Shown here: positions 11,379 to 24,380 of the stretch, piece after piece
How positions within the stretch are numbered: position 1 is the first letter of the stretch
Layout: each line of letters opens with the position of its first letter
From: Vesta saturnalis
Lineage: Eukaryota; Arthropoda; Insecta; Coleoptera; Lampyridae
Direction of reading: 5' to 3'
NCBI GenBank assembly: GCA_036346205.1
Contig: JARFJB010002472.1
Location: forward strand, 6,812,501 to 6,876,500
DNA: 64,000 nt
Translations under genes and position numbers: made by a program
Notes under the pieces: generated by a model
The model's database searches: none
The model's input: the letters and a program-made list of their open reading frames with translations, nothing else
Told to the model about the DNA's origin: nothing

Positions 11379-14300
11379 CATAGGCGCCGGTTTCTGGAAA
11401 TGTGTATGGGTGCTCTAGCCATGAGCATAGCTAATAATTTAAAAAAAAATGATGCTATATGTGTACTAATTATCCTAAAACTTAATCTTAATATCTGTTA
11501 ATACCTATATATTATAAATCAAGAATATTTCCAATAAGAACTTAAGACATGAGACCATGAACACAAAACATAATTATTAAAATCCATAGGTATAACTATA
11601 ACAAATCAAAATCTCTCTATAAATAAACAAAAAGGGCAACGATAATAATTCTCGGTAAGGCCAAATAGGTACCTATAATAATAAAATAATTATTCTAATG
11701 AAAAATGTTCCGCCTCTGAGTATAAATATATTTGCGATTTCATTGTGGTTTACTTCCCTTAAAATTTCATTATATGAATTAAGGATAACACAGCCATTTA
11801 ATCTAGCCTGTGCCATGGTGGTCGTTAAAAATGTTTTTAATCTCCGTAAATTTGAAAAACATCTTTCAGGGGTACATGATGTTACAGGAATAGTAAAAAA
11901 CAATTTTAGATTAAGCCAGGCCTAGTTAGTACTATTAAAAAACATGATTTTATGTAAATACAGTATTTCCATGTCAAAATCGCGACTATAATTTTCCTAA
12001 ATTATTTTAGTGTTTTCTTTATTTAATAAAAAAGTTGCAATATCTTTTGCCCATTTTATCCCGTTCGAATTAAATCGATTGTCAATGCTCTGAAATCGAT
12101 GATTTCCTAATATAAACATCTGTAGAACACTTCAGGGTAATTAGAAAAACGTTGATTTTTTGAGCCACCCAAATTTTTCTTGGCTAAACTGGCTCTTCAA
12201 TATTAAAATTAACCTTTTCAGTAACTATTTGTCTCCATACATTTTCAAAATTATTTCCTTGGGTCTGAACTGTTTCAGCAAGACAATTAATTTTTTTCAT
12301 TGTATCTGCGATGTAAGTGTTAACTTTTTGGGCATTCAAAACCTCAATATTTTCAAAAACGTTTATTAATATTTTCAGTAAAAAAAATTCAAACGAATAT
12401 ATTTTATCAAGAAACCCATTTGCCTTTGCTCCTGCTTCACTTTTTTCATTACTTTGGTTTGATGTAAATTCACATATTTCTTTATAATTGTCTAACAGAG
12501 ATTTTAAAGATGCTACACGCAGACACCATCTTGTGGGACAAAGACATTAAGGACGAAGAACTAGCATCTTTGGTGTTAGTTTTAATATAATTAAAAATAT
12601 TCAATCGTTTTGCTGAATCTCGAATATAATTTAAAATACATGCTAAGAAATCTCTTACCTTAGGTATGCCGTTAAATGAATCTTGAACAAGCAAGTTAAG
12701 AAAGTGAGCTATGCAGTGAACGTATACAGCTCGTGGTTCATCATTAACTATTCTTTTTTGAAGGCCGCCTGATAGAGTTCCACTTACATTTGCAGCTCCA
12801 TCGTAGCATTGGCCTTGTAGTGACGATATGTCTAAGCCATATTTTATAAAAACGTCTTTTACAACAGTATAGGTATAATGCTTGTGCATTAGTAAAAGGT
12901 ATTTCATAAAATCCCAAGAAATATTCATCTATTTACAAATTATCGTCCACACTTCGAAAAAAAACCGAAGATTGTTCTTTTTTTGACGTACCTGTTGTTT
13001 CATGTGCGATAATTGAAAATATTATATTTTGGTTAATCTTAGTAACTATTTTGTTGCCAACGTTATCGGCTAATGTGCTGAGTATTTCATTGATAATATA
13101 GTGGTATATCCATTTATGGTTAGTACGGCTCATCCATGTTTTAAGTTCTTCAGAATCTTCAGTTGGAAGATTTAAAAGCTGAATAAAGGTTGAGTTTTCT
13201 TCGGTATGGCCTGCTAAATACTTACTGGACCCAATCATTTTAAGCAGCGCAGATTTTGCAGTTTTAATTTCTAACACTCTAGCTTTTGACATAGCTACGA
13301 TCACCTTCACTCCTTTGTCAATTGCAGACATAGCCTCTACAGCGTGCCTATGCATTTCTGATTTTTCGTGATATCGAAATCTCCCAAGTGCTTTATTCCA
13401 CAGCTTTGGCATTCATTGGAATTTTACGTTTTAAATATACATTTTGGCATAATTCACAAAAGTCTTTGGAAACATCCTCCTTATAATGTAGCCACCCGAA
13501 TGTATTTTTCCAGTTTGGTTAAAAACAACGCCCTGGTCTTTTACCCCTTTTTAATGGCGGTTCGGATTATCTTGTACTTTAGAAGCAGAAGCAATCTCTT
13601 CGGTATTACTCTCCATCTTCTTCTCCTCTTTGCAGATTTCTGAAGTTTCTTGGTCCTGATCCACTGGTGTACCTTTTGAATAATCGACTTGAGATAAAGA
13701 TGACTGCGAAGACACGGACTCTAAGGGTGTAGACGCTGGAACAGTTTTACTTCCCTTTGGAAAACGAATGACAAATTTATCCATATCTAAAAATAAAGAC
13801 AACACGTGAAAAACATAAATAATAAATGAAATTTTATTCGCACAATAAATAAATATATATTTTTTTAAATTAAATTTAATTTGCACATACTCTTCTGAAA
13901 TACTAAAAGCCAAAACACTTACCTTAACAAATTGGTGAGTAATAGCAATTATTAACAAACAATGTCTTTAAAATATCTATTTAATTAAAACAAAAAAAAT
14001 CTAAAACACTTGCACCACCTTCACTCTAATTTATTAATTGTCTATTGTTTGGACGCGGCGGCCGCTATCAGTGTCGACTTCCCTTCGAAACGATATACCG
14101 ATTTTTATTTTTAAACTGGATAAGCCATATAAGCATATACTGTTACCATTGTTAATCTTATCAACAAAACAGCAAGTGTGCAAAAAAGTAGCTATGTGCA
14201 AACATCCTTTATTTTAATGGTAAACCGAGTATCGCTGACGCGTCGTGCGATAATAGATAAGCAGAAGGTACAACTCAATAGGGATTTATTGTAAATTCGT

Positions 14301-14490
14301 GCTTAATGATACATTAGGTATGCTCCTTGACTGTTGTAAGGTTTTAAAATAACTTCAATTTTTTTAACTTCAGCTCGAAAAATGTATTTAAATTTTAACA
14401 TCAAACAATAAATGAATAATTTTTATGGAGCACCCATTACAAATTTGTATGGGTTCTTATGCACCCAGAGCAACCATGCATTCGGCGCCT
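11379..14490 (-). mobile_element. hAT transposon, ZMYM1-like type
   Basis: The transposase remnant on the minus strand is bounded by imperfect terminal inverted repeats containing the hAT-like AGGCGCCGG (11382-11390) and CGGCGCCT (14483-14490). A GGGTGC motif lies subterminally at both ends. I could not find a matching 8-bp target duplication, so the exact ends are provisional. Confidence 0.7.
11673..13783 (-). pseudogene. hAT transposase (zinc finger MYM-type 1-like)
   Basis: DDE transposase of the hAT superfamily, related to proteins annotated as zinc finger MYM-type protein 1-like. The N-terminus begins MDKFVIRFPKGSK near 13783. A TTF-type zinc-finger region follows around 13550-13400, disrupted. 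Next come KSALLKMIGSSKYLAG and a core with FSIIAHETT (13412-12933), where the expected core Asp position reads His. Then QCYDGAANVSG and VHCIAHFLNLLVQDS (12928-12482). The C-terminal dimerisation region is separate (11903-11673): PVTSCTPERCFSNLRRLKTFL and MAQARLNG. Frames must be changed between blocks and about 600 bp between them is degraded, so this is a pseudogene. Confidence 0.85.
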
Positions 14491-17277
14491 TCAAATCTCG
14501 CGAAACCAAGAATGTAAGTAAAAATCGAAATAAGAATTAATGTGAACAAAATTTCTAAACTAAGAAAACATTAAGCCTATTTACTATTGACTGGTATATT
14601 ATTGTTAGTAAAGATTAATAACTAAAACTTTGGTATATTAAATATTACTAAACCGCTTAGAAAATGAAATTTTAGAACACTTTCTACGGCACAGCTGAAC
14701 GGTAGCCGGACGATCGGCTGTAGCAGCTGACTGTGAGCTTTACTTAGCTATACTTAATGGTTTTTCTAGAATGACTGCGGAAAATAATCATTTCTAACGT
14801 CTATCAGATTTTTTGTCAGTTTTTCGAAATCATTAAACGAACGTTGATTACACTGACGGAAAAGCTAAAAAAACTTTTCATGAACCGCCGGAAACGGTGA
14901 AGCACGTTAAGATACATTCTAATGTTGTGTCCCAAAAACAGTAGTTCGAAGATACTCTCAGTAATTAAGGACTATAAAATCTCTAACGGCATAATATTGA
15001 ACTTATCCGCATTAAATAGTCATTATTGTTAGGGTAGTTTCCAATTTCACATTCCACACAATTATTTCTTGATTTTTGTAGTTTACTATTTATTGTTTCT
15101 GCTGTCCTCATTTAATATGTACCTTAAATTGTATAATATAAATAAAAAAATCTTTGTGCTCATACCAGATGTCTTGATTAATATTCTTAATAAATTGGCC
15201 GATAAAATAATATCATTCTTTAAGGAACGTTTATTTTAGCAGTATGAAGCTCGATTTCGTGCATCGGGCATGCCACGGCATTCGTATTGAGTCGTCGATC
15301 GGAAGCTCGTCCAACGTAGTCCGTTCTCTCTCGACTGAGAATTTAATTATTTATTAATTGGGATTAAACTACATGATAAATGCGTGCATTTTAATACGGA
15401 ACGTTAAAGAACAATTAAAACCTACATGTCGGTCCACTTAATACGAAAATATTTGCATTTAGAGCGAAGTTTGCACGTATCGAGAACACGTCATTTTTTT
15501 TTAAATTTAAATATTTTTTCAAAGTTTGAAATTGCAGTTACCTTTGTATTACTTTGACGTGTCACTGGTTAAATTTCGCACATTTTAAGACAAAAATAAG
15601 GAAGCTACGAGCACTGAAACCGATCGTATGTAAAACACGGGCCGCAAAACTACATTTTTTATGATAATTTAATTTTTAATTTACAAAGTTAAGCGTCTAA
15701 AAAATTTATATTTTCTGAGTGTTATTATATGTCTACAGCAAAGATCTCTATCAAGTTTCACACCAATTGGGCTTACATAAAAAAGTTATAAGCTTTCAAA
15801 CTGACCTATCTTGCTTTTTGAAACCGATAGTAGTATTGAAGGTACATTTTGTAGTAGCAATCTATTCTTTTCCATAAGAACAATACAACGTATACAAGCC
15901 GGCAGCAAACAGTGAATTGAAGCATGTTAGGTAATCTTAAATGTTATTTAATCTTTCGTGTAGGTTTGAAAACAATCGTAATAAGTTGATAAATTAAGAT
16001 TTTTAATTTCCCATAACGCTAGGTACAAAAGGAAAAGAAGCAACGATTACATTATTAATATCTTTAGGGTGATAACAATTAGCTTTTTAAAAATTCAGGA
16101 TCCCACTAAAGCTTTAATTAGTCACTTTTATCCACGTACCAAAAGAAAAGGGATATTTATACTAAACCGAAATTTTGAACTCCAATTTACAAGATATAAG
16201 AAGCGTCTAACCGTGAACTATGTTAATTTGTGTTTCTGCAGAATAAATCGTTATAATTGTACATAATATGTAAATGGACTTTCATGTAAATTTGGTACTC
16301 ATGTAAAAATGAATTATTACTACCGATTTTAGATTATAGCGCTAATGGCTAAATTTGATTCCAGGTCTTCGAGAACGTTATTTGAAAACAACACCATTAA
16401 GCTACGTACACCTCAGCGTGAACACAAGCTGTCTACCATGAAGTGTAAAATATGTCCAGAATCTAAAATTTGTGCGAAGTTATGCTAACGAGGAAGGCAA
16501 CCTTATTCGCTCTGATTGTGTCGCTTACTGAGGAGCTTGTAAGCAAACAAAGGCCTTCCTCATATCCATCACAATAGTGAAGAACTATCATATATTTCTG
16601 TGGAGTTCTATTGGAAGAAACCAAAAGTCCCAATGACTAGTACTAGTGTTACATATATAATAGCAATGACCTTGTCCAAAGTTAGTCTTCACAAAGTTTT
16701 TAGAAAACGGAAGAAAAAGAAGTCTTGAATCTTAAAATAGCAATCAATTTCATATCTAAACGCAACAGCCAGTGTCCCGATGCATCCGTATGTTTTTACA
16801 TATAATGACGAATATTGCCAGTAATTTTTGAAAAAGGTTGTAATAAAAGATGAAAATAAAGAACATTGAGGAAGAGGATAAAAGTGTAGCCTTTGGTTTG
16901 AATTAAAATATGGGCAGATAATAACATCAAAAGCCTTGAAGTAAGTCTATGGGAAACAAATGGAAATTCTCGTCAGTTATCACGGACGGCAAAAATCGAG
17001 ACACCCCAACTATGAAACGAATTAATTAACACACATACTATGGTTATAATCTCGCCTAAAACTTTCACAAGAATAATATTACTGCATCCATGTTGTTCTG
17101 CCCAATACTGGCATAAATGATACCTTTAAATTTGTGTCATTGATACTTGGACAGATGTTTCTACTGATTTACGAGCATCTTACAAATCTTCTTAAGGCAA
17201 CGTATTTCATTCCCTCACCAAGGGGGAGGGCGGGCTGCTCGAAATCCTTCAGCCACAATCATGGATTCCCAGCATAC
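14491..17277. other. AT-rich DNA with no recognisable gene
   Basis: No coding frame, RNA gene or terminal repeat recognised on either strand. Confidence 0.5.
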
Positions 17278-17558
17278 ATACATACATTACGTATATATTC
17301 ATGGTGGGATTAAGGATAGGTGTGGTCAGGATAGGATCGGAAGGAACGGAGTTAGGGTTCTGAGGGGGAAAATACTACCCCAGCATTCACCTAAGTAGCC
17401 ACACATGGTGTGGATGTACGCAGTGACCATGCCGCTACATGTGTCTGAGGAAAACCCCCTGAAAAAACCTCATACAAGGTAGACGGTAACGGGAATTGAA
17501 CCCATTACCTCCCGAATGCTAAGCAGGTCGTGTCATCACTACACTACCAGCTCGGTCA
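17278..17558 (-). mobile_element. tRNA-derived SINE
   Basis: On the minus strand the element begins with a tRNA-like head. An A-box-like TGGTAGTGTAG (complement of 17539-17549) is followed by a B-box GGTTCAATTCC (complement of 17492-17502) with the spacing of an RNA polymerase III internal promoter. A non-tRNA body continues down to a short ATGT-type microsatellite near 17278, which I take as the tail. It is not a functional tRNA: no acceptor stem pairs on the two sides. The 3' end is approximate. Confidence 0.75.
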
Positions 17559-18858
17559 GCTGTGCGTAATCACAGGAAAGCAGTGTAGATGGTAATGTTT
17601 GCTTTTTAAATTTATGTAGTACAGAGTCGACGTTGTGAAGATTCGATCGAGATGTTAATTGAAGGTTTCCGTCGTACATTATCTAACGGATGGGATTGAT
17701 TGTACATTTCGTATCAGAGTCTTCTTTTTCTTGAGAAGCAAAAGTAATTGCTCATTTTCTTTGATAGATTGAACAGTTGCGAAGATTAGGTAGGAGTGGA
17801 AAGTGGAGAGAGGGTTCGCTCCCGTAGAAGGTAAGGGTTAATTTGGAAACTCGGAATGGTAAAAGACGTTCCGGCCGCGTGGAGAAGGATTTTCCATTAT
17901 TTATTATGGTTGACAAGTAAGAATTACCGTATCAATTACTTTCATGTTAAGTGGAATTTCCACATACACTTTTGTTGTCTTCTTGAAAACTATAGTTTGT
18001 TAAATTTAATTGTCGTTCTAGTGGTATGTTTGTGATTTTCCGCGGAATAATTTCACCGAGTGCGGTTATGGAAATATATACGGGATTTATCTGTTAAAGA
18101 CCAGTGCGCGCTTATTCAGCTAAGAACTTTGTGAAGATAGCTTACAGCAATGTAAGGGCAGTTTTAAAACACCAACCAAACTGCTGACCGTTCAAGTGTA
18201 CATTATAAACTGTTTATGTAAATTAAGATTCATAGCTGTCTTATGTTTAAAATCACGCAATGCAAGTAAAATCACGTTTAAATTCAAGACGCTTTGTCCT
18301 AAAATTACGCCTTTGCTCAAGGGTCGATCGATAACTATTATTTTGTTGTATATTCTTAGTAAGCCTCTTGCAATTAGTAAATTTAGATTGCAAAAAGTGA
18401 AATTTTCGTATTGACGTTTATTGTAAAATCTTTCACTGCGTCTTGTTACCATTAAATAACACGACTTCGTATCCATTAAAACTTTTTGAACAAAGGAAAT
18501 AATTGCAGTTGATTTGGGACACACCAAAGGGTATTGCCGACAACCATTATGGATTGTGACTAAATCGGGAATCAGGTGATGCACTTATTTGGTTGGTTTG
18601 TGTTGAGATGGAAATTTTTCGCCAAATTAGATTACGGGGATGACAGATTAAGTTTAATTGATAGTTGATTTAACGAAGAGGTTTGGAACTTGTAAGGGTT
18701 AACTATTTCACTAATAAGGTAATTCCGTTTACAGATTGACCAATCATATTTCACAGGTGTAAGCAATAAACTACTAATCCAAGAAGATTGAATGTACAAT
18801 ATTTAAATTGAATTTATTAAATAACGTAGTAAATAAAGAATTCTGTTTTTACTTGTAG
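17559..18858. other. No recognisable gene
   Basis: Overlapping frames on both strands at 18192-18584 (up to 130 codons) show no family resemblance and are probably chance. A short purine-rich stretch occurs at 17780-17830. Confidence 0.4.
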
Positions 18859-18905
18859 CGTGAAATAAATATTACCGATTTTAAATCGGTAATATTTATT
18901 TCACG
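18859..18905. repeat. 47-bp perfect palindrome
   Basis: Two 23-bp arms beginning CGTGAAATAAATATTACC pair perfectly around a single T. This could form a hairpin or cruciform. No target duplication flanks it. Confidence 0.95.
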
Positions 18906-19137
18906 GCGATTTACTATACCAAGGCAAAATGACTCTTACCTCAGCAAGAAGAATATATTAAAAACATTTCTTAATAACGATTTTGCAGGTAACAATTGAT
19001 GCAAAGCTTAGTGGCTAGGTGTCAATATGGTTTTTGTACCAATTTTTCTATTGGAACGCAAAACGACACATAATTTGTGCCTAGTAATACGAATAACAAT
19101 AAAAACAATTTCTAGGAATAGTTAAATTACTCGAAAG

Positions 19138-19519
19138 CAGGGGCGCCGAGTGAGTTTTGGGGCTAAAGCCTACCCCGAAATGGTTACCATGGACAGAACC
19201 CACCCTAAAATTTCTAATTATTAACATGCAATATTAATTTAATGGGACAAGATGAGTTATGTTCCAAACAAAAAACAACAGATTATTTGTGGAAAATCCA
19301 ATTTCGGAAATTAGTAATTTATATTGTAAGGTAGGTACGTGTATGTGCAATTAGAAAAAGATTTACCTAAATAACCGTTTTAAAACGTTTTATAGTCTTG
19401 TTTTTCTACTACATTCCGCTGATTGCTTAACACGCATTTATTATTTACATCTTTAACTACGAATAGATATTATTGGATTAGGCCCACACTGAAATTACTT
19501 CAAGTCGGCGCCGCCGCCG
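19138..19519. mobile_element. Non-autonomous hAT element (MITE) with 8-bp target duplication
   Basis: The element starts CAGGGGCGCCGAG and ends CGGCGCCGCCGCCG, giving inverted GGCGCCGA ends. It is flanked by perfect 8-bp direct repeats CTCGAAAG at 19130-19137 and 19520-19527, the length expected for hAT insertion. It is 382 bp with no coding capacity. The right end carries extra GCC triplets that slightly lengthen it. Confidence 0.85.
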
Positions 19520-19806
19520 CTCGAAAGGGGTAATTGCGACTAATTTAACAATATATATCCGGATTATTGAAGAAATGTTCTTTTACATATCACTAACCCT
19601 ACCGATGTTAAAATGTGAGCTTTGTATTTGCACCAAACATCGAGTAACTACGGAAGGCAAAGATCAACACATATTATATTAATCAAAATATGCGGCTTAG
19701 ATATACCATTGATTAACGTTGCTCCATGGATATGTGCCAGAAATGTAGATAATCTTTGTATTTACAAAATAATTAATTACTTTACCTTTAGCTAAAGGAA
19801 ATGATA

Positions 19807-19851
19807 CTTAAACCAAAGAACGTAATATTATATTACGTTCTTTGCTTAAAC
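19807..19851. repeat. 31-bp palindrome flanked by 7-bp direct repeats
   Basis: CAAAGAACGTAATA at 19814 pairs with its complement ending at 19844 around TTA. The palindrome is flanked by perfect direct repeats CTTAAAC (19807-19813 and 19845-19851). It looks like a minimal insertion or the fused ends of an excised element. Confidence 0.85.
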
Positions 19852-20659
19852 TGTAAACAGATTTCGAAATATTTCAAGCTCCAATACGAACTGTGTGTGT
19901 ATTTCAAAAACGTATTTTGTCCGTTGAGTGTTTTGAAAAATGAAATAACACCTCATTTGAGAGATGTTTAGAGATGATACCATAAAATAAATTCCATTGT
20001 AAGATAAAATGAATAACTAATGATTAAAGGTTATTACGTGTCAATTATGGTTGTAAAATAAGCGGAACTGTCATTTCAATGACTAGTAACAAAATACGTC
20101 AAGAGAGTTGATTGCAATCTAGTATCGTATATCACTTTTTACATACATAATTAAACTTTGTTAGCTTTAAGTAATGATAAGGAAACAATAGTTATAAATG
20201 CGCATCTATCATTACTTGAATGATCCTCAATAAATTTACTTCAAAGTAGTTTTACAGGAAGTGAAACGACGGTCTTTGACCAAAGTCAAGTTAATATTTT
20301 CCAAAAAGTAAATATAGATACAAGGGTAACCTGTAAATATTAAATCAAAACATTAATGAATTTAAATTATTAATTCTTACGGGCATTTCGACACATGAGG
20401 GCTGGTAATTAAAAGAAAACTTCTAAATATACAAGGCAATTGGTCGCAAAAACCTATGCACGTAATTAACTTATGTAAATAGACCCAACGTTCTAGATTG
20501 TTTCTATCTCCTTTTGAGTCATGGGGACATAGGAAATCGTAGCATGAATAATTTGTTGGAACTAGCTAAATAACCTTTTTTGTGCGATCGTTCATTTTTG
20601 TCAACTTACTGTCACTGTTTTGACAACAGTAGGTGGCATTTATTGTTTAATTAGTCTAA

Positions 20660-20690
20660 CTGAACGGTAAGTAATTTACTTACCGTTCAG
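20660..20690. repeat. 31-bp palindrome
   Basis: Arms CTGAACGGTAAGTAA and its complement surround one T. The GAACGGTAAG-type sequence resembles the arms of the foldback elements just downstream. Confidence 0.9.
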
Positions 20691-20779
20691 CGAACAGTAA
20701 GTGAAATTCATAGTTTACTGAAACACCTGCCAGAGTTTTATTAATATTAAAATTAAATGTACAATTGTTACAATTGGAA

Positions 20780-20781
<2 letters not shown>

Positions 20782-20849
<68 letters not shown>

Positions 20850-20886
20850 TAATAGTTTAATAATAATAATAATAATAATAATAATA
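20782..20886. repeat. (TAA)n microsatellite, two blocks
   Basis: About 23 TAA units, a short interruption (GATAATAGTTT), then about seven more. Confidence 0.95.
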
Positions 20887-20989
20887 GTTTACTGATTAGC
20901 AGAATTTCTGACACAATTATTTTACAACTGTCACAATACATACGCTTGTAGTCATCTCTTGCCTACATTTTGCCATCAAGTGTATTGTT

Positions 20990-21147
20990 GATCGCACAAA
21001 AAATAGCATAAGCATTTCGAACAGTAAGGATTTTACCGATCTCCTCCAATATCGGCGACTTCGCTTCGCTCAGTCACCAAACATTGTCGTCGATCGGTAA
21101 ACTGTCCTTACTGTTCTTAATACTTAATATACTATTTGCACGATTGA
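20990..21147. repeat. Foldback element, copy 1
   Basis: Inverted arms of about 55 bp, beginning ATCGCACAAAAAATAG at 20991 and ending at 21147, enclose about 50 bp. Each arm contains GAACAGTAAGGA followed by TTTACCGATC. It is the same family as the copy at 21391-21508. A related half-arm (complement of ATCGCACAAAAAA) lies at 20576-20588. Confidence 0.85.
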
Positions 21148-21390
21148 GCTTTTTCGTTTATTTACCATATCTGTTTCCAAGGCAGTAGGATATGTTTACT
21201 GGTTGCGAGGTCCAACTCGTCGGTATTTTACTTACCGACGTCTTTTGATTACCAACGTAAAATTATATATACTACCTATATTTCACAACATTATGAACAA
21301 AAAATTTGGACATTTATATTTAAAACGTCACTTTTGACTTTTCGTTTATTTAGAAGAAATTAAATAATTTCAATTGTGGTAAATTTAATA

Positions 21391-21508
21391 CAAACGTGCA
21401 AAAAACAGTATGAGCATCACGAACATTAAGGATTGTACCGGTCTCCGGCCGTCGACCGGTAAACGTCCCTTACTGTTCTTGATACTCAATATACTATATG
21501 ACGTGCAA
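21391..21508. repeat. Foldback element, copy 2
   Basis: Arms of about 50 bp from ACGTGCAAAAAACAGT to its diverged complement ending ACGTGCA, with inner ends ACCGGTC/GACCGGT around a short loop. It shares arm sequence with copy 1 but has a much shorter loop. Confidence 0.85.
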
Positions 21509-22189
21509 CATACATGAAAGCAACTTTTTATATCTTTAGTCTAGATATTGGTGTCTAATACTTCATCAGGGCAAATCATTTTAAGGTATGAAAACAGTAT
21601 CTTTAGCTAATATATGGGTGTCTATTTAGTACTTCGTATTGATTTATTGATAACGGTTAGTGACAAAAAAACGGTGTTTTGAAAAAATAGTGCTCGCCTA
21701 AATAGTCCAATTTTTACAAAATAAGAACTTTTTGGAATATGCGGTTTTAGTACAGCCTTTAGTAAAGAATAACATTTAAATTTTAACGTAAAAAAACACA
21801 ATGTTATACAGGGTGTTCCACAATTTAAGCCGGAACTGAATTCGGATTTAAATTCTCCTTCAAAATGATTTAATGTTTGTTTATCATAAAATTAACTACA
21901 AGTGACTTATTTTGAAAATTGTCGAAAAATTTGTAAGAACACGTGTTAAAGCAATGCTAATTTTTATTTAGTACCCAATTTTGAACAGGCTGTAATATGA
22001 GAATTTAAAACAACGTTCTTAAATTATATCAAAATTTATGTAATGGTTTTAACCAAAGTAAGTGTCTGTGAACAATGTTGACGTTTGTTATACTACATCT
22101 GTAATATTACCTTGTGATTAATTATCATTGTTGTAATTTTATTTGTTTCAATCATAAATTATTCTTTACAAAAATTAACCTCTAGAATA

Positions 22190-22408
22190 TTGGTGATAGT
22201 GATGAACTTTGCCTCATTGCAACCCGATTATACACTAAAAAGTTTCCAAATAAGAAACAATGCGATAAAAGATCCCTTAAAAACCTGGCAGAAATGTTTG
22301 AACGAAAAAAAGATCAGAAATAAAAGAGAAGAATATCAGCTTTCGGTTACCTTATCAGTAGTGGAAAATCCAAACGTTAGTGTTAGAGAAATTAGTAAAA
22401 GTTTGTAG
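22190..22408 (+). pseudogene. Mariner-like transposase, N-terminal fragment
   Basis: A 72-codon frame ending VVENPNVSVREISKSL, typical of the helix-turn-helix that binds the terminal repeat. It is cut at 22408 by the interrupting segment. It is the upstream partner of the DDE fragment at 24766-25272. Confidence 0.55.
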
Positions 22409-23782
22409 CGTCCCCCAGGTACCCTATTTTGAAAATTGTAATTTGAACTTATCTGCAAGAATGCAAATTCAAGAACAAAACAATCGCTAAGTAATTCATC
22501 TTGACTTGACTGACAATAATGTTACTATTACTCAAATTAATTGCTTGCCTTACATGGACTTTCCTGACAATAACTAAAAGATTAGAATTTATTTGCAAAT
22601 CCGATATTTAATTACTCCCAAACCTCAAATCTGATCAAACGAAGTGACCGCCTAGTGGTAGGTACGCTGTGCTATTTAAATTAGATAGGCTGAATGAGAT
22701 AAGTGCTGCATCATGAGGGGCAGATAAACAATGAAACTAGTCAAACTAAAATTAACGAGCTTCGCGGAACGGTGGTTTAGCCCGTTAATATACTATTGTG
22801 GAAAAGAACCGCCAATAAATCCCACTTTGTTAATAAATAAGCAATTGCACAAGTACATTATTAAATTAAATAACACAAAAAAACAATTAAGGGGTTAAAT
22901 ATATAACTAAACACCATTAAATCAGGTTAAAGCGCATACAAAATTATAACATTAAGAGAAAAATAAGTAAAAAGCAGTTTAGTTACACATAAACACAATA
23001 AAAAACCCATGTAGTCACACCCACAATTGCGTCATAAATAAATTAGAATAAAAGTCGTAATACCAAACATATGGCCTTTTAAAACCAATTATGTCGATCT
23101 TTAAGTAAATAAGCACATAAAACAAAAAGGAAACTACGGTACATATAAAATACAGCATCAGTAAAATTGCACAGGTGATAATAAGGTAAAGGCAAGGACA
23201 AAAGAAAATAGAGAAGGAATTTACACGTACACAATTGTTTAGTGACTACTAAGGCACAAAATACATAAGTAGAATTACAATAAATTACATATAAAGAGAA
23301 ATTAGTTCGTAGACAAACAATTATACTTAACAAACTGACTCAAAAACTCATTAAACAAAGTCTTACAAGGGTAAGTTATAAATAGATCCTAACGTCGTGA
23401 CCGATATATAAGTTGAGTGCGTTGGAAAAATACAGCACCATTTTCTCAGGTTACACAATAAAATTCGAGGTGTTTAATGGTAATCTGGTCCTGGGAGTGT
23501 GTACCCACTGGCAATTGCCTTTTACAATTAATAACCAGCGGTATCATGTACCCGTTCACCAGCCCACCTCCACACAAATATAAATATAAACAACAAACAA
23601 CAATGCTAATTCACACAAATATCAGTGTGAGGGAGCCCTATACTGTTTAGCAGATTTCAGCTTAATGAGCCCGCGTGCGAATAAGATACCTTTGCAAGGC
23701 AATGCTCGATTTTTAATAGGTTACATAGGCTTGTAAAATGATTTGCTGCGAGCATTCATTTATATAAAAATACCTACTTACA

Positions 23783-23784
<2 letters not shown>

Positions 23785-23846
<62 letters not shown>
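23785..23846. repeat. (TA)n microsatellite
   Basis: About 30 TA units with one interruption near 23834. Confidence 0.95.
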
Positions 23847-23847
<1 letters not shown>

Positions 23848-24069
23848 CCTTTAATTGATCACAGACACAAATCGTTAAGATACGCGGTTTGACTTCAAAA
23901 AGGGTGACTGTTATTTATAGATTAATATTTGAAAAACACATTACAACTAACCCCCGAAAGAAAAGGCAACTTAGTGTTGGCTAATTCAAAAGAAAATGTA
24001 CACGCAAGAATTATTTTAAAGACAAACTGTTTACAATGAAGGTATTTAATTAACCAAAAATCTATCTAG

Positions 24070-24380
24070 CTCGATTGACACTCTAACTGTAACTAACTTC
24101 CCCTCTGACTTCCAACTCACCATCTCTATCCCTGAAAAATCAACCCCCTCTTTCAAAAGTAATAAAAAGAATAAAAAACATAAATTTACGTTGGAACAGT
24201 TTCATATTAATTATTGCACGACATCTCGATTGACACTCTAACTGTAACTAACTTCCCCTCTGACTTCCAACTCACCATCTCTACCCTCGAAAAATCAACC
24301 CCCGTCTTTCAAAAGTAATAAAAAGAACAAGAAATATTAATTTACGTTGGAACAGTTTCATATTAACTATTGCAGGACAT
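24070..24380 (+). repeat. 155-bp tandem duplication
   Basis: Two copies, 24070-24224 and 24225-24380, both start CTCGATTGACACTCTAAC and end near GACAT. They differ at several positions and by a 1-bp indel, so this is older than the 438-bp duplication. Confidence 0.9.

Noticed and set aside
17485..17557. Functional tRNA gene
   Set aside because: A and B boxes are present but no cloverleaf stems pair and a long SINE body follows, so it is a SINE head.
18192..18584. 130-codon minus-strand gene
   Set aside because: No family resemblance, ordinary AT-rich base composition and an overlapping frame of similar quality on the other strand.
20780..21510. CRISPR-like array
   Set aside because: Repeats are inverted foldback arms and a triplet microsatellite, with no regular direct repeats and spacers, and the genome is eukaryotic.
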